From Pseudomonas fluorescens (lineage in GTDB: Bacteria; Pseudomonadota; Gammaproteobacteria; Pseudomonadales; Pseudomonadaceae): a stretch of 64,000 nt of DNA. A model generated the notes under the pieces. It worked only from the letters and a program-made list of their open reading frames with translations. It had not been told where the DNA came from and did not search any database. The number at the start of each line of letters is the position of its first letter. Position 1 is the first letter of the stretch. Below are positions 55,923 through 64,000 of this stretch, one piece after another. The stretch covers positions 1,240,001-1,304,000 of the forward strand of contig LR782234.1 of the NCBI GenBank assembly GCA_902825215.1. The letters run 5' to 3'. The translations under genes and the position numbers were made by a program.

Positions 55923-57281
55923 TTAATTCGCGACCGGAGTGCGCATGGTGACGAACTCTTCTGCGGATGTCGGGTGCACGGCGATGGTCTCGTCGAAATC
56001 CCGCTTGGTGGCACCAGACTTCAGCGCAATCGCCAAACCCTGCACGATCTCGCCAGCATCCGGGCCGACCATGTGGCAGCCCAATACCTTGTCGGTCTTG
56101 GCATCCACCACCAGCTTCATCAAAGTGCGCTCCTGGCACTCGGTCAGCGACAGTTTCATCGGACGGAAACGGCTCTCAAAAATCACTACTTCATGCCCAG
56201 CGCCTCGCGCCTCTTCTTCGGTCAACCCGACAGTACCGATGTTCGGCTGGCTGAACACTGCCGTCGGGATCATTCGGTAATCCACCGGACGATACTGCTC
56301 AGGCTTGAACAGGCGACGAGCAATAGCCATGCCTTCAGCCAATGCTACTGGTGTTAGCTGCACACGACCAATTACGTCCCCCAAGGCCAGAACTGATGGC
56401 TCAGCCGTTTGATACAGATCATCTACTTCGACAAAGCCTTTCTGATTGAGCTTAACGCTAGTGTTTTCCAAGCCCAGGTTGTCGAGCATTGGACGTCGAC
56501 CAGTCGCGTAGAACACACAGTCCGCCTCAAGCTGACGACCATCCTTGAGAGTGGCTTTCAGGCTGCCATCGGGTTGTTTGTCGATGCGCTCGATGTCGGC
56601 ATTGAACTGCAGATCCATGCCACGCCTAGTCAGCTCTACCTGCAAATGCTCACGCACTGCACCATCGAATCCGCGCAGGAATAGATCACCGCGATAAAGC
56701 AGCGTGGTCTTGGCACCTAGGCCGTGAAAAATGCCGGCGAACTCCACCGCTATGTAGCCACCGCCGACCACGAGAACGCGCTTGGGCAGCTCTTTGAGGA
56801 AGAATGCCTGGTTGGAGCTAATCGCGTGCTCGTGCCCAGGAAACTCAGGGATTTGCGGCCAGCCACCGGTAGCGATCAGGATGTTCTGAGCTGTATGACG
56901 CTCTCCGTTGACCTCCACGGTATGAGGATCAACGATTTTGGCGTGACCTTCATGGAGGGTCACACCGCTGTTGACCAACAGATTGCGATAGATGTCGTTC
57001 AGACGATTGATTTCGCGATCCTTGTTGGCAATCAAGGTCGACCAATCAAACTTCGCCTCGCCCGGAGTCCAGCCGAAACCTTTTGAGTTTTCGAAGTCGT
57101 CGGCGAAATGCGCTCCATAGACCAGCAGTTTTTTCGGCACGCAGCCGACGTTCACGCAAGTTCCGCCCAGGTAGCGGCTTTCGGCCACAGCCACTTTGGC
57201 GCCAAAACCTGCGGAAAAACGAGCAGCCCGAACACCTCCGGAGCCTGCGCCAATTACATAAAGGTCAAAGTCGTACGGCAT
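55923..57281 (-). CDS. gor: Glutathione-disulfide reductase
   Basis: A 452-residue dimeric flavoenzyme. FAD motif near residue 10 ([10 protein letters not shown]); redox pair C42/C47 ([14 protein letters not shown]); NADPH motif [12 protein letters not shown]-terminal HPTSAEE. It regenerates reduced glutathione using NADPH. GGAG before the ATG at 57281. This extra copy fits the thiosulfinate-tolerance set. Confidence 0.92.
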   Translation of the reverse strand: MPYDFDLYVIGAGSGGVRAARFSAGFGAKVAVAESRYLGGTCVNVGCVPKKLLVYGAHFADDFENSKGFGWTPGEAKFDWSTLIANKDREINRLNDIYRNLLVNSGVTLHEGHAKIVDPHTVEVNGERHTAQNILIATGGWPQIPEFPGHEHAISSNQAFFLKELPKRVLVVGGGYIAVEFAGIFHGLGAKTTLLYRGDLFLRGFDGAVREHLQVELTRRGMDLQFNADIERIDKQPDGSLKATLKDGRQLEADCVFYATGRRPMLDNLGLENTSVKLNQKGFVEVDDLYQTAEPSVLALGDVIGRVQLTPVALAEGMAIARRLFKPEQYRPVDYRMIPTAVFSQPNIGTVGLTEEEARGAGHEVVIFESRFRPMKLSLTECQERTLMKLVVDAKTDKVLGCHMVGPDAGEIVQGLAIALKSGATKRDFDETIAVHPTSAEEFVTMRTPVAN

Positions 57282-57371
57282 TTTAATCTCCGGATGTGCT
57301 GGAACCGGTACATGGTTGAACCCACGTACGGGTTTATTGTGTTGGCGTTATAAGAGCTGTTAATTGTATTG

Positions 57372-57557
57372 CTACAGCGTTCCAGCTAATGCTGCCACTA
57401 AAAGAACGACCATCACTATCAAAAGAACAACCGGAAGAATTTTGTTCGTGCCGTTGTCTTTTTTCTGGCGGCGCGCTAATTCACTATCGCAAAAAAGCGG
57501 CTTGTCTTTTTCCCTTTCCCTGGCTGCCTTTAGAGCCAATATCGAGCAGTACCGCAT
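57372..57557 (-). CDS. Small membrane protein, 61 residues
   Basis: AGGAT lies eight bases before the ATG at 57557. A charged N-terminal half (KAAREREKDK, RRQKKDNG) and one C-terminal transmembrane helix (ILPVVLLIVMVVLLVAALAG). It is 43 bases downstream of hydrolase 2 and likely co-transcribed. Confidence 0.45.
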   Translation of the reverse strand: MRYCSILALKAAREREKDKPLFCDSELARRQKKDNGTNKILPVVLLIVMVVLLVAALAGTL

Positions 57558-57600
57558 ATGATTTGATCCTATATTGAGCTTTAGGGGTGCGAAAAACTTG

Positions 57601-58353
57601 TTATAGGTATCTGGAGCTCCAAGCGGTAATGCATGAAGCGACATAGCTTGCGTCTTTGTTGTTCGTCAGCAGGTGATCTGCAGAGTCCAATGAGATAAAG
57701 CTCTTCGGATGCTTCGCCTGGAGATAAATTTTCTGTGCTTGTTCTATCGACACAACGCTATCCACGGGAGAATGGAAAATAAGCAATGCGCGTTGAAGAT
57801 TGGCGATGTTTTCATCCTGCCGCTGGGCCTCGATGTCATCGAGGAACTGCTTCTTTATCGTGAATTCTCGGCCTGCGAGCATGACCTTGAATTCGCCAAA
57901 GTCTCTTATCGAGTCAACATCGCTTCTGAATTGCTTCATAACGTGGGCAGCTTCAGCAGGGGCCCCAATAGTCACGACGCCCTTCGCTTCTGGGATGTGC
58001 TTCGCTGCCGCTATCACTGCGGCTCCGCCCAAGCTATGACCAATTAAAATCGAGGGGGCTTGGTATGTATTACGCAGAAATTCTGCTGCGGCTACCAGGT
58101 CGGCGACGTTAGATGAAAAGTTGCTATTCGAAAAGTCTCCTTCACTACTACCCAGGCCAGTGAAGTCAAAACGAAGCACCGCTACATTGTTGTCTACCAA
58201 AGCCTTCGAAATTCGTGCAGCTGCCCTGATATCTTTTCCACACGTAAAGCAATGTGCGAACAGCGCGTATGCGCTAGGAGCCTCGGGAGCTTCAAGGAGG
58301 CCAGACAGACTGATACCTTGAAGATTTTGGAACGTGATCATCTGTTTGTTCAT
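57601..58353 (-). CDS. Alpha/beta hydrolase 2 (OsmC-partner type)
   Basis: A 250-residue hydrolase with GHSLGG nucleophile elbow, HCFTCGKD near residue 34, and aspartate/histidine blocks ([13 protein letters not shown]). Proteins of this type are often fused to an OsmC domain; here the OsmC domain is encoded 14 kb away. The site before it is the best consensus operator (58434-58451). Confidence 0.82.
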   Translation of the reverse strand: MNKQMITFQNLQGISLSGLLEAPEAPSAYALFAHCFTCGKDIRAAARISKALVDNNVAVLRFDFTGLGSSEGDFSNSNFSSNVADLVAAAEFLRNTYQAPSILIGHSLGGAAVIAAAKHIPEAKGVVTIGAPAEAAHVMKQFRSDVDSIRDFGEFKVMLAGREFTIKKQFLDDIEAQRQDENIANLQRALLIFHSPVDSVVSIEQAQKIYLQAKHPKSFISLDSADHLLTNNKDASYVASCITAWSSRYL

Positions 58354-58890
58354 ACGAAATCTTCCTTACCCTGTTTAGCAGCCCTTAGCCTTGAGCGAGG
58401 TCAGCTCGGAAGGTGCAAGCGATTCAGCGAAGGCTACCATCCAGTTGGTAGGCTATCAAGGATTTTGTTTCCAATATTCTCAGCAGGTTGGGTCACTTAT
58501 GGTTTTCGTTAGCCTTGAAGGCCGCACTGAAAATCCGCACGACGCCAAGCGCGCGTATTCATGGAGAGTGCGGAAATTTGGGTGTTGGATGTCCGTTCGG
58601 TTGACGCTTGAATCGCGTACCGACCTACCGCTCTGGATAGTTTGGTCTGCAGCATTCGGCAGCTATTACTATCGCAGCATGCGCAAAGCGATCAGTGCCC
58701 CGCCGAAGCAGAGGATCGCTCAAGCGAGATGGGTCGGTATTGGCGTAAACCGACCTGACGAAGGGCGTACCGCGAGTCACGGTACAGATGACGCGAAGAC
58801 TGTCCCTTCCGCTGAAGCGGATGATGCGTTGAATGGTATAGACCGCGAAGTTTGTACGCCCATGTCAAAGAGAGCCCGCATACGTTCTGA
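58354..58890. other. Gap with operator, no gene
   Basis: The operator-like site at 58434-58451 lies here. A 190-codon plus-strand frame at 58391 has no start signal or family resemblance and is rejected. Nothing else was recognised. Confidence 0.5.
58434..58451. promoter_or_regulatory. Operator-like site before hydrolase 2
   Basis: CTACCATCCAGTTGGTAG: perfect inverted CTACCA/TGGTAG half-sites six bases apart; differs from the AhpD site by one central base. Confidence 0.7.
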
Positions 58891-59346
58891 TCAATCATCA
58901 AGGTGCCAAAGTCGCCCAACAGTGCTTGTCGGCAATTTCAACTGTCGGGAAACTTCCTTTTGAGTAAGCCCCTTGCCTCTCAGTTTGCGTATCGCCTTGA
59001 GCTTTTCGTCCGCTGCAAGCTTTCTCGGCGGAGTGAGCTGCTGAGGTTCGCCGGGGAGCTCATCGTCTAAAACTCCCAGTTGCTCCAATTCTGCGAGCGT
59101 TTCAATCAACGCTGCGCGCGCAGTTTTTCCTTCATGGGCAGCAGCCACCAATGTGAAAAACGACAATGGCTTTACGCCCAGAGCCTGAGCGAGGTCGGCG
59201 CTGAGATCGACGCTGGCAGATCTACTCGATGCCTCCAATCTGCTGATGTGAGCTTGGTCGGTCTTTGTACGAAGCTCCGCTTGTGATAAGCCCCGCCTCA
59301 TTCTTAGCCACTGCAATGTTGCTGCGTATGCCTTGCGCAAAGACAT
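58891..59346 (-). CDS. Two-domain HTH regulator: XRE plus C-terminal HTH
   Basis: A 151-residue protein with the same plan as the 24281 gene: a Cro/CI domain (LSQAELRTKTDQAHISRLEA) in residues 10-65 and a C-terminal helix-turn-helix (LTQKEVSRQLKLPTSTVGRL) near 125-148. It is divergent from the small-gene row that follows and may regulate it. Confidence 0.75.
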   Translation of the reverse strand: MSLRKAYAATLQWLRMRRGLSQAELRTKTDQAHISRLEASSRSASVDLSADLAQALGVKPLSFFTLVAAAHEGKTARAALIETLAELEQLGVLDDELPGEPQQLTPPRKLAADEKLKAIRKLRGKGLTQKEVSRQLKLPTSTVGRLWHLDD

Positions 59347-59505
59347 TAGGCAGTCCTCTCCAAAAAGAAGACGGTATGCAGGGTTTGATCGATCCCATTC
59401 AAATGTATATAGTCATCGTCGTGGGATTTATGGCTGTGTCATCGAGCAATCAATGCGTTCGCGCGCCCGAAACTTTTGTTAACGCCATGTGAGGATCATC
59501 AATTT

Positions 59506-59901
59506 ATGGGTAATTGTCCTGAGCATGAGTTGCTCCAGGAAGGCCAGATCTCCTCCGCAGGTACGTCGCTGTCTCACTCCGAGATAGGAGCATTAGTGGC
59601 CGAACGCTTCCCTAGCAAGGCGTACTGCACCGTTGAGGATTGGCTCATCTTTCACGTGGACGAACCTGCTGAATCGCTTGCCCGAGTTCGCGCAACAGGC
59701 CTTGAGCCAATGTTCATGTATGCCCACTGCGTTATCCATGACGGGCATGGCCGGTTTCCGCCAGGAGGTTGGGTGCGCTCGACCCTATGCAAGTCATTCG
59801 ATGGCGTTTGCTTGTTCGAGACGCGAAACACGGTCTATGTATTGGTGGGGCAGGGACGCGAGATGAAAGCCTCGCTGAAGACAATATTCGGTTTATGTTA
59901 A
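59506..59901 (+). CDS. DUF6957-like hypothetical protein
   Basis: A 131-residue soluble protein; the middle (MYAHCVIHDGHGRFPPGGWV, then RSTLCKSFDGVCLFETRNTV) resembles the DUF6957 family of pseudomonad proteins, whose function is unknown. ATG at 59506; a TTG at 59476 is less likely. First of three genes running rightward. Confidence 0.6.
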   Translation: MGNCPEHELLQEGQISSAGTSLSHSEIGALVAERFPSKAYCTVEDWLIFHVDEPAESLARVRATGLEPMFMYAHCVIHDGHGRFPPGGWVRSTLCKSFDGVCLFETRNTVYVLVGQGREMKASLKTIFGLC

Positions 59902-59958
59902 TCGCAGGTGCGCCGGTCGGGCCTGCTTCACTCGAGAAATACGATGTTCAGGATTAGC

Positions 59959-60414
59959 ATGCAAGATCAATCCGGCCCCGTAGGAATGTTCGGGGATGGC
60001 TTGGCTCACTTCCACGCAGTGTCGCGATCCCTAGCTAGCCATTGGTATCACGTGAGTCTGAAGCGCCGGCACGAAGGTCGGCTTGTGGCCTACGAGGAGA
60101 TGTTGAACGACGAGCCTCGTCTGGTTGAGTTGTTGATCTCTCAAAGTGAGAGCGTGATTGTTCAGGATGTTCAAGTCGTCACTCCAGGCTGGATGAACAA
60201 GGGGACGAGTTGGAGGATGGAAATGCTGACTTCGCTCTCAATGGGATTCAACCAGGCCGAGGTGCCGATCTGCGTCTTGGAGGTCGAGAGTGGTGATGTG
60301 TATCTCAATACTCACCAGCGATGCTTGGATGTTGAGTCCCTGACTGGATTGAAGGAGCTCTACCGCCGGACTGCTTCAGACACTGCAGTAACTCCGCTAT
60401 CGAAAGGTTTCTAG
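59959..60414 (+). CDS. Hypothetical protein, 151 residues
   Basis: ATG at 59959 with AGGA five bases upstream; 59944 is possible. A soluble protein with no motif I recognise. Its stop is two bases before the next ATG, so it is coupled to the 129-residue gene. Confidence 0.55.
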   Translation: MQDQSGPVGMFGDGLAHFHAVSRSLASHWYHVSLKRRHEGRLVAYEEMLNDEPRLVELLISQSESVIVQDVQVVTPGWMNKGTSWRMEMLTSLSMGFNQAEVPICVLEVESGDVYLNTHQRCLDVESLTGLKELYRRTASDTAVTPLSKGF

Positions 60415-60416
60415 CC

Positions 60417-60806
60417 ATGGCAGAGATCAATACCGTTGCGGTCGATTTACACGTAAAGCGTTACTCGGACTTCGACCTCCTTCGCATCGCCAGAGCTGTC
60501 AGCCATGAGTACGATGGTCTAATCACCGCTTACCTCGTGAATGTCCATATCCACGCATGTAGTGCCGTCGGTGTCGTGTTTGGCCACATTTGCCCTGGGC
60601 CATATCAAAGACTTGCGGATGGTCGCCTGATTCGAACGTCGGACATCCAGTCTGTGAGGAAGGAAGGCCGATTCTGGGTACTCACCACGGTCAACTCGAA
60701 GTACGTCATTGCGACGTTCAGGCGCGGGGAAGGAAGGCGTAGCTTGCGTGAGTTCATGCGCATAGCAGGGAGCCGATATATGCCGACGCCCGACCGACTC
60801 CAGTAA
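60417..60806 (+). CDS. Hypothetical protein, 129 residues
   Basis: Starts two bases after the preceding stop. Soluble, mixed alpha/beta composition, with no recognised motif. The row of three may be one transcript. Confidence 0.55.
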   Translation: MAEINTVAVDLHVKRYSDFDLLRIARAVSHEYDGLITAYLVNVHIHACSAVGVVFGHICPGPYQRLADGRLIRTSDIQSVRKEGRFWVLTTVNSKYVIATFRRGEGRRSLREFMRIAGSRYMPTPDRLQ

Positions 60807-61523
60807 GCCCTTCGTTACTACCGGGCTGTCTCCTTCGGGTCATATTACTCATCGGGGTTGCCTTGTCTGTTGTCGACCTATTGGCAAGCCGACTCCCCAA
60901 TCGGGCCCAGATTTCTCATGGGCGGAGCGCAGGCATAGAAAAATTACGCTTGGGCGACATTTGTGTCGAATATGCGACAGCATAAAATGTTGGCCCTTGA
61001 AACGGTTTTTCAAAACCGGAGATGTATATTTTGAACTCAAAAGAAAAGCAGCAGTGCCTGTACCCTCCTATTTTTCCTTGTAGGACTTAGGCAGGTTTGC
61101 CGGGTGCTTTTTTTATGTGACCTCTTCGATCTGACAGCTTTTTAAGCTCACTCTCAAGCAGATACCATCGCTTAGGGTAGCCCCTCCGCACCTTGCAACC
61201 TGCTCGTCAATTTGGGGCCGTAGGCCCCGGCTCATTTTTGCCATCCAAAACCAAGTATTTAATTCTACTTTTTTGTAGGGCATCCGGGATTTGGTGTGAG
61301 TAGTGAGCGAGAAAATCCAGCGATCAGCTAGAGGCAAAGCTCCGTCAATTCACCATGCGCGGACGGGGAGGGGAATCGCCGGGAGGCAGACTCAAGGCAG
61401 GTAAATATCCCCGACGCAGCCTTGCTAATCGCCGTAGTGAATAAATGCGCCCGGGTTCGGTTGAGAAGACTATCGACCGCGTCGTACCCTGAATGGATAT
61501 TCTGCCCGCATAATGGAAAATCC
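60807..61523. other. Long intergenic stretch
   Basis: About 720 bases with no credible gene; short frames lack start signals. A palindrome CGGTTTTTCAAAACCG (61003-61018) could be an operator or a weak hairpin, and GGCAGGTTTGCC followed by GCTTTTTTT near 61090 could be a weak terminator. Confidence 0.45.
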
Positions 61524-62051
61524 ATGCTTCTAAAACGCTTTCAAATCCTCATTCCTATCGCGATTATCACCGCGATATCCATAACGTTCTGGATCATCCA
61601 GTTCCGCTTTTTCGACGTTATAGGCTGGAATTACAATGTCTGCCATGCGTTGTTCGGGTTCACATTCCCTCTCGCGCTTAGCTACTTCGGATTCCCCCTC
61701 ACCAAGGTGCAGCGACCCAAGTTGTCTGAAGTCGTTCGCAATGTGCTGAAAATTCCCCTTCTGTTGTGGCCCTCTTCATTCGCCAGGCTTTTGTTCCGCT
61801 CCATTGTCAGAGACGTTAACGAGGGGATCCCTTGGACGCCTTGGATCGGCGTAGCGATCACGCTGTTTTTTTCCATCGGAAATGAAATGTTCGTTGATCC
61901 TGCCACGAACGGTATTCCGTTCATAAATGCGTATGATCATTTCGTGGCCGATGTGGTGGGCATGGCTCTATTTCTCCTCGTAGCTTCGTTCATCCTACGA
62001 AATAGGCTGCGTTCAATCGCCGTGTTTCCCATCCGGGTGGCGAACGATTGA
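61524..62051 (+). CDS. Hypothetical membrane protein, 175 residues
   Basis: ATG at 61524. Four or more transmembrane helices (about residues 8-28, 36-55, 107-127 and 140-162). Nothing in it identifies the family. It is flanked by long gaps and probably has its own promoter. Confidence 0.6.
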   Translation: MLLKRFQILIPIAIITAISITFWIIQFRFFDVIGWNYNVCHALFGFTFPLALSYFGFPLTKVQRPKLSEVVRNVLKIPLLLWPSSFARLLFRSIVRDVNEGIPWTPWIGVAITLFFSIGNEMFVDPATNGIPFINAYDHFVADVVGMALFLLVASFILRNRLRSIAVFPIRVAND

Positions 62052-62227
62052 TGTTACGTGCCCAAGTCAGCATCCTTCCGCGAGTCTGAATATCTAATAT
62101 CCAGCCGTTCAACGTAGAATTCGCGCCCCGTCCTCTGCGACCAACCCAGCTATATGAGCGTCGCTTTCGCCGAAAGCTGGGTAAAATTCGCAATCAGGAA
62201 TGTGCTTGATGCTTTTAGGATTTCGCA

Positions 62228-62593
62228 ATGAGTAGGGCACGGCTGGATATCGCCCAAGAAGGGAAGTTGTGGGAGATGGCGCTCGAGCATTTAGGTTCAG
62301 ACGGCCTGCTTCAAGCGGTCATAGATATGTGGAGCCGTTGCGCCCCTCCGCCCAGACCACTCGTTGAGCATCTGTCCGCCAATGAGGTCAATGAGGAAGT
62401 CTTGAATATCCTTAGAGTTGCCCAGCAGAGGGTGGGTGCTGTCGTACCAGGTCGAACGCCGGATGCAGGCACAGTCACGCTGTATGCTCGTCACGCTAGC
62501 AACTTAGCTGATGGGCTCATTACCCTCCTGCCAAAGGTGCAGCTTTCGCGAGCCTTGCGCGGCTCTTGTATTGAAATCGAACTGGGGATTTGA
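62228..62593 (+). CDS. Hypothetical protein, 121 residues
   Basis: AGGATTTCGCA precedes the ATG at 62228. A helical soluble protein with no motif. It lies 86 bases ahead of the next gene on the same strand. Confidence 0.55.
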   Translation: MSRARLDIAQEGKLWEMALEHLGSDGLLQAVIDMWSRCAPPPRPLVEHLSANEVNEEVLNILRVAQQRVGAVVPGRTPDAGTVTLYARHASNLADGLITLLPKVQLSRALRGSCIEIELGI

Positions 62594-62679
62594 CGTCTAG
62601 GCAGGTTCCCCTACGATACCGGTCGGCAACAACCCTAGTGGAATTTGTCGAGATAATTAGCACCCCTTTGAGATCTTCC

Positions 62680-63012
62680 ATGAGCTCTGATTTAACTGAA
62701 GAAGAAATGCGTCGTGCATTGTTTGGTTCGACTGAGCCAGAAGAGGTTCCTGCGCCTCCGACGCCACAGCCTGCGCCAGAGGTTGTTTTTACCAAGCCGG
62801 TATCAACTCCTCCGCCTAAGAAGAAAGCGGCGAAATCATTCACGCCTAGGCTGAGGGTTACGCTTCGGGTTGGAAATGAATTCGAGGGGAAGATGCACGA
62901 GTTGATCCACGAGGCCGACACGCTGAGTTCGTTGCTTGCTGAGCAAGATGCTGTGAAGGCTGCTAGGAAGAAGTACAAGTACGTGGAAGTGGTCTCAATC
63001 AAATCGATGTAG
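62680..63012 (+). CDS. Hypothetical protein resembling conserved ICE-type proteins, 110 residues
   Basis: Starts at the ATG at 62680 (MSSDLTEEEMRRALFG). A proline-rich linker (PAPPTPQPAP) is followed by a basic domain with RLRVTLRVGNEFEGK. I recall closely similar conserved proteins in pseudomonad integrative and conjugative elements, without a known role. This hints that the right part of the window joins a second mobile unit. Confidence 0.55.
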   Translation: MSSDLTEEEMRRALFGSTEPEEVPAPPTPQPAPEVVFTKPVSTPPPKKKAAKSFTPRLRVTLRVGNEFEGKMHELIHEADTLSSLLAEQDAVKAARKKYKYVEVVSIKSM

Positions 63013-63193
63013 GTGAAACGCCTGCTACGAAGCCGCCCCTGAGCAGGGCGCCGAGCCTTTCGATTCTGCATAGGAGGCGTTTCAAATTTCTATTATGAGA
63101 CCCTGATGTCAGAAGTAGACCATTAAGCCAAACGGGCGGAATGCGAAAGATGTTTCGATAGAAGACTGCTCACGCCTAGCCCATGAACGCTCA

Positions 63194-63967
63194 TCAACTA
63201 TTGATAGAGTCCCAGAACCTGAAGTTCATCTTCTCTTCCATGTTCTGGATACCCTGCGCAACCTTGACCAGCGACTCATGCGGAAGATTTCCTACCCGAG
63301 CTTGGGCCTGTGCCTTAGCCAAGAGCTCTTTTCGCTGTTTGTCGCGATAGCGGTTCAGCTTCAGACCAGCTATCAGCGTATGAGCTTGCATAGCGAGCAT
63401 TTCCTTATACTCCTGAAAGAACGGGAGAAAAGGGCGCACCGTTTCAGTTATGTCCTGGCACACCTCGCCTTTATCTGCGAGTTTGTCGAAATGACACGGA
63501 TTGACCAAAATTCCTTGGGGGACTTTGATGCATCGAACCTTGCTGTCCCGGTAGACCTTGCTGACTAATTCCGAGCAGTAGGAGAATTTAATGCCGGCCC
63601 CATTGGTAGGTCTGATGCTGTATGGCTGCTGGAGATAGTATGCACAGCGCGTAAGCATGCGATCTCTATCATCTTCAGTCACCGCGTTGAACCGGATGAT
63701 CCGCCAGTTATCCTCGACGTCACTCAGCACTTCTGCAATCGTGCGGTGCTTGACGCCGACACCTGGATTGGCATCGATGCAAACGAAGTCTGCGTGCACC
63801 ATAGCCACATGGCTAGCTCTTGCTTTTGAATAAAAAGGGATCTGGGCTGCCACTAACGCCTTGGATCGAAACTTCTTGCCGGTGACAAGAATGACGTCCC
63901 CGCTCTGGAGAATGCCGCTGAACTCGCTCATTTTGGAGAAGTATTCATTCTCTTGACGCCTGATCAT
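63194..63967 (-). CDS. YiiX-like permuted NlpC/P60-fold protein
   Basis: A 257-residue protein with the permuted papain-fold signature: catalytic H53 in SHVAMVHAD and C131 in FSYCSELVSKVY, after an N-terminal GDVILVTGKK. Proteins of this type are cysteine hydrolases or lipid-amide-cleaving enzymes of uncertain role. The C-terminal 70 residues are a basic helical extension. ATG at 63967 (MIRRQENEYF); 63931 is an alternative. Confidence 0.65.
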   Translation of the reverse strand: MIRRQENEYFSKMSEFSGILQSGDVILVTGKKFRSKALVAAQIPFYSKARASHVAMVHADFVCIDANPGVGVKHRTIAEVLSDVEDNWRIIRFNAVTEDDRDRMLTRCAYYLQQPYSIRPTNGAGIKFSYCSELVSKVYRDSKVRCIKVPQGILVNPCHFDKLADKGEVCQDITETVRPFLPFFQEYKEMLAMQAHTLIAGLKLNRYRDKQRKELLAKAQAQARVGNLPHESLVKVAQGIQNMEEKMNFRFWDSINS

Positions 63968-64000
63968 CGCTCGGTATACCGGAAACTGGTGCTCCGGTAT

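Noticed and set aside
58391..58963. A 190-codon plus-strand frame.
   Set aside because: It starts inside a control region, contains the operator-like site as coding sequence, and overlaps the regulator gene.

Overview
The window looks like chromosomal DNA from a Pseudomonas of the P. fluorescens group. Positions 1-13839 carry a high-GC block of plsB, a cold-shock gene, rlmA, dapE, ndvB, tcdA, csdE, csdA, dapD and an arsC/Spx-like gene. Its intergenic gaps hold inverted pairs of the REP palindrome typical of this group. The block ends inside a Na+/H+ antiporter gene that stops after about 287 codons, at position 13840, where a mobile element begins.

From 13840 to the end of the window everything is accessory: lower and uneven GC, no REP pairs, many small unknown genes and several broken ones. 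The boundary carries six copies of TGTAAAC within about 270 bases (five direct, one inverted), starting exactly where the antiporter is broken. This resembles the transposase-binding array at the end of a Tn7-like element. No transposase gene and no second end are visible, so the island runs past position 64000.

14.1-31 kb is a mixed cargo and defence zone. It has a three-gene overlapping operon read as an ABC-three-component (ABC-3C) system: HNH effector, small middle component and DUF2326-type ATPase. It also has a DEDDh exonuclease, a metallophosphatase next to a histidine phosphatase, a lipoprotein, a papain-like protein, a possible HEPN protein, an EAL-domain remnant and a broken duplicate of a 69-residue gene. 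Three copies of a roughly 100-base structured repeat with covarying hairpins lie between these genes.

31-58.5 kb is dominated by thiol and electrophile stress genes: OsmC, DsbA-like, thioredoxin-like, glutathione reductase, AhpD-like, old yellow enzyme, a tautomerase, KefF/KefC, SDR enzymes, alpha/beta hydrolases, cystathionine beta-lyase, an amino acid permease, an EamA transporter and TetR repressors. This gene set matches the thiosulfinate (allicin) tolerance islands known from garlic- and onion-associated bacteria. Up to six intergenic sites share an operator-like palindrome, CTACCA-N6-TGGTAG or a close variant, which suggests one TetR-controlled regulon spread over several transcripts. 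A separate TauD / EthD / CrtI-like / AraC cassette is inserted between its parts.

58.5-64 kb carries a two-helix-turn-helix regulator, a row of small unknown genes (one DUF6957-like), a membrane protein, a gene resembling conserved proteins of integrative conjugative elements, and a YiiX-like permuted papain-fold protein at the right edge.
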